14,744 nucleotides of DNA. It comes from Bdellovibrionales bacterium (lineage in GTDB: Bacteria > Bdellovibrionota > UBA1018 > CAIPTA01). Numbering within the stretch: position 1 is the stretch's first letter; each line of letters starts with the position of its first letter. Below are positions 13,659-14,744 of this stretch, one piece after another. A model generated the notes under the pieces. It searched no databases. It had not been told where the DNA came from and worked only from the letters and a program-made list of their open reading frames with translations. The stretch lies in assembly GCA_021730855.1 (NCBI GenBank), contig JAKFYM010000230.1, positions 1 to 14,744 of the forward strand, written 5' to 3'. A program made the translations under genes and the position numbers.

Positions 13659-13701
13659 TAGCTGACTATTCATTGTTAATTGCTCGTTCTTTGGAGTTTG
13701 A

Positions 13702-14742
13702 ATGCGACAGACCTCCTTCCTAGCCTTAGGAATCAGTGCCTGCCTGCTGCTCACCGCAGCCCCTAGTTTCGCCGCCGAGTCTTTAGGCGCGCCCTCGTGT
13801 CAGCTAGCTGAGCAAGCCAAGCTCCCTAAAGTTATTTTTCTCGGCTACAACTACCAAGACCAAGACTCCATTCTCACGCGCGTCCAAGTGGAAAAAGCAG
13901 CCGTAGAGGGGAAACTTTTTCTCGCTTCAGAAGTGATGCGTGGAGGCCCCTTCCTTCCCCGCTTTCGAGCCACTGCCACGGAAGTTTTAGGTGGCAACCT
14001 GCAAACCTCCAAGCTCTACGGCATCGAGTCCGATGCTCCCCACGCTGTTTATAATAGCTACCGCCTCCAATATGACCTTCTGCACGCCGCGGCCGCGCCC
14101 GAAGTGCTATTGGGCCTCGCCGTGATTGCCATCTACCAGAGCCCGTTGGCGCTCTCTGCGTATGAACTAGTAAAAGAACGCATGCTCAAAGGGGAGCTGC
14201 ACCTACCGGAGGCCTTGATCCAAAAAATCGACCAGGCCATCGTAGAAGCGAATCCTCGCACCGTGGGCGAAGATGTTTTGGAAATCATGGATAAGAACGG
14301 CTTGATGGCCATCGACACAGAAGAATTCTTTATTTTCAACATGGCTCATCACGAAGCCCTGATCAAACTGGCGAATGAAAAATTCCAAGATAAATTGCTT
14401 GGCCGCCCGCTCGAGGCCTTCACTAGAGCTGCGCAGGCGGAAGAAATCGGCTTTATGACAAACGCGGAAGTCTTCCTCAACTCCCCCGTGCAGCAGATCT
14501 TGCAAACCGTTCGCGATCGCGATTTTGCCGACACCATTTCCTCTCTTGTTTGCAGCAATCTGCAAGAACAACAGATCCTAGTTCTGCTTGGCAGCGACCA
14601 TGTGGATAGCGTCCAGCAGCGCCTAGAAACCATGAGCGCGGGCAAAATGCAGTTCGACGCTTATGAGACGGAGTACGGAGGCCTCGACCATAAGGAGCTC
14701 CTCGAAACTCTGGCCGGCTTCGAAGCCCCCCTAGCTCCCTAG
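13702..14742 (+). CDS. Secreted protein, possibly a divergent TraB/TIKI/ChaN-superfamily member
   Basis: The protein has 346 residues. A Sec signal peptide covers about residues 1-24 (LALGISACLLLTAAPSFA), with cleavage expected near AA-ES. There is no lipobox at the cleavage site. The mature part starts with a short beta strand KVIFLGYNYQDQDSIL (43-58) and a helix, then KLFLASEVMRGG (71-82), then a long helical middle. The end has NSPVQQILQTVRDRDFADTI (260-279) followed by ILVLLGSDHVDSVQQRLE (292-309). That order (GxxH-like strand, Glu, Arg-rich helix, second GxxH strand) is what TIKI/TraB/EreA/ChaN proteins show. Here only the second GxxH histidine (His300) is kept; the first motif reads GYNY. 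This relationship is a guess from pattern. ATG 13702 has GGAG five bases upstream. It has its own promoter, with no partner gene visible. Confidence 0.75.
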   Translation: MRQTSFLALGISACLLLTAAPSFAAESLGAPSCQLAEQAKLPKVIFLGYNYQDQDSILTRVQVEKAAVEGKLFLASEVMRGGPFLPRFRATATEVLGGNLQTSKLYGIESDAPHAVYNSYRLQYDLLHAAAAPEVLLGLAVIAIYQSPLALSAYELVKERMLKGELHLPEALIQKIDQAIVEANPRTVGEDVLEIMDKNGLMAIDTEEFFIFNMAHHEALIKLANEKFQDKLLGRPLEAFTRAAQAEEIGFMTNAEVFLNSPVQQILQTVRDRDFADTISSLVCSNLQEQQILVLLGSDHVDSVQQRLETMSAGKMQFDAYETEYGGLDHKELLETLAGFEAPLAP

Positions 14743-14744
14743 AG

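Overview
The window looks like ordinary chromosome from a Gram-negative bacterium. It contains an outer-membrane beta-barrel, two lipoproteins with clear lipoboxes, periplasmic thiol chemistry and surface-polysaccharide genes. Coding density is high, the composition is moderately GC-rich, and six genes appear to start with GTG or TTG. A member of the former deltaproteobacterial groups, such as Bdellovibrionota, is my guess from the overall style; no marker in the window proves it.

Layout. (1) 1-212: the 5' end of a class I SAM methyltransferase, running off the left edge. (2) 213-756: a long non-coding stretch ending in tRNA-Leu(UAA). Downstream of the tRNA lie three degenerate tandem units, each carrying a piece of the tRNA T-arm and a strong hairpin. 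(3) 896-5170, minus strand: a head-to-tail series of WaaE-like glycosyltransferase, class I glutamine amidotransferase, UPF0104/LPG-synthase-like membrane protein, short RecQ helicase and HU protein (own RBS and terminator). The first three overlap one another. (4) 5267-6592, plus strand: UDP-glucose 6-dehydrogenase, divergent from the glycosyltransferase and sharing a 96-bp promoter region. (5) 6589-8884, minus strand: a two-zinc-knuckle membrane protein, SSB, a dolichol/polyprenol-phosphate mannosyltransferase-like GT2 and a small membrane-anchored protein. (6) 8996-10474, plus strand: a beta-barrel protein and a cysteine-rich lipoprotein, probably one transcript and possibly leaderless. (7) 10475-11020: a 0.5-kb gap with one clear hairpin. 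(8) 11021-13518: a lipoprotein with a SurA-N-like region fused to a DsbA-like thioredoxin domain, followed two bases later by pyruvate kinase. (9) 13702-14742: a secreted protein with its own promoter and a C-terminal half that resembles the TraB/TIKI/ChaN superfamily.

How they fit together. The GT2 enzymes, UDP-glucuronate-making Ugd and the flippase-like membrane protein suggest synthesis of an envelope glycoconjugate. The DsbA-like lipoprotein would serve periplasmic disulfides, and the neighbouring lipoprotein with eight non-lipid cysteines is a plausible client. RecQ, HU, SSB and pyruvate kinase are housekeeping genes.

I found no CRISPR array, transposase, toxin-antitoxin pair or phage gene. 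The most unusual items are the tRNA-tail repeat array, the TIKI-like secreted protein, the zinc-ribbon membrane protein and the SurA-N/DsbA fusion lipoprotein.
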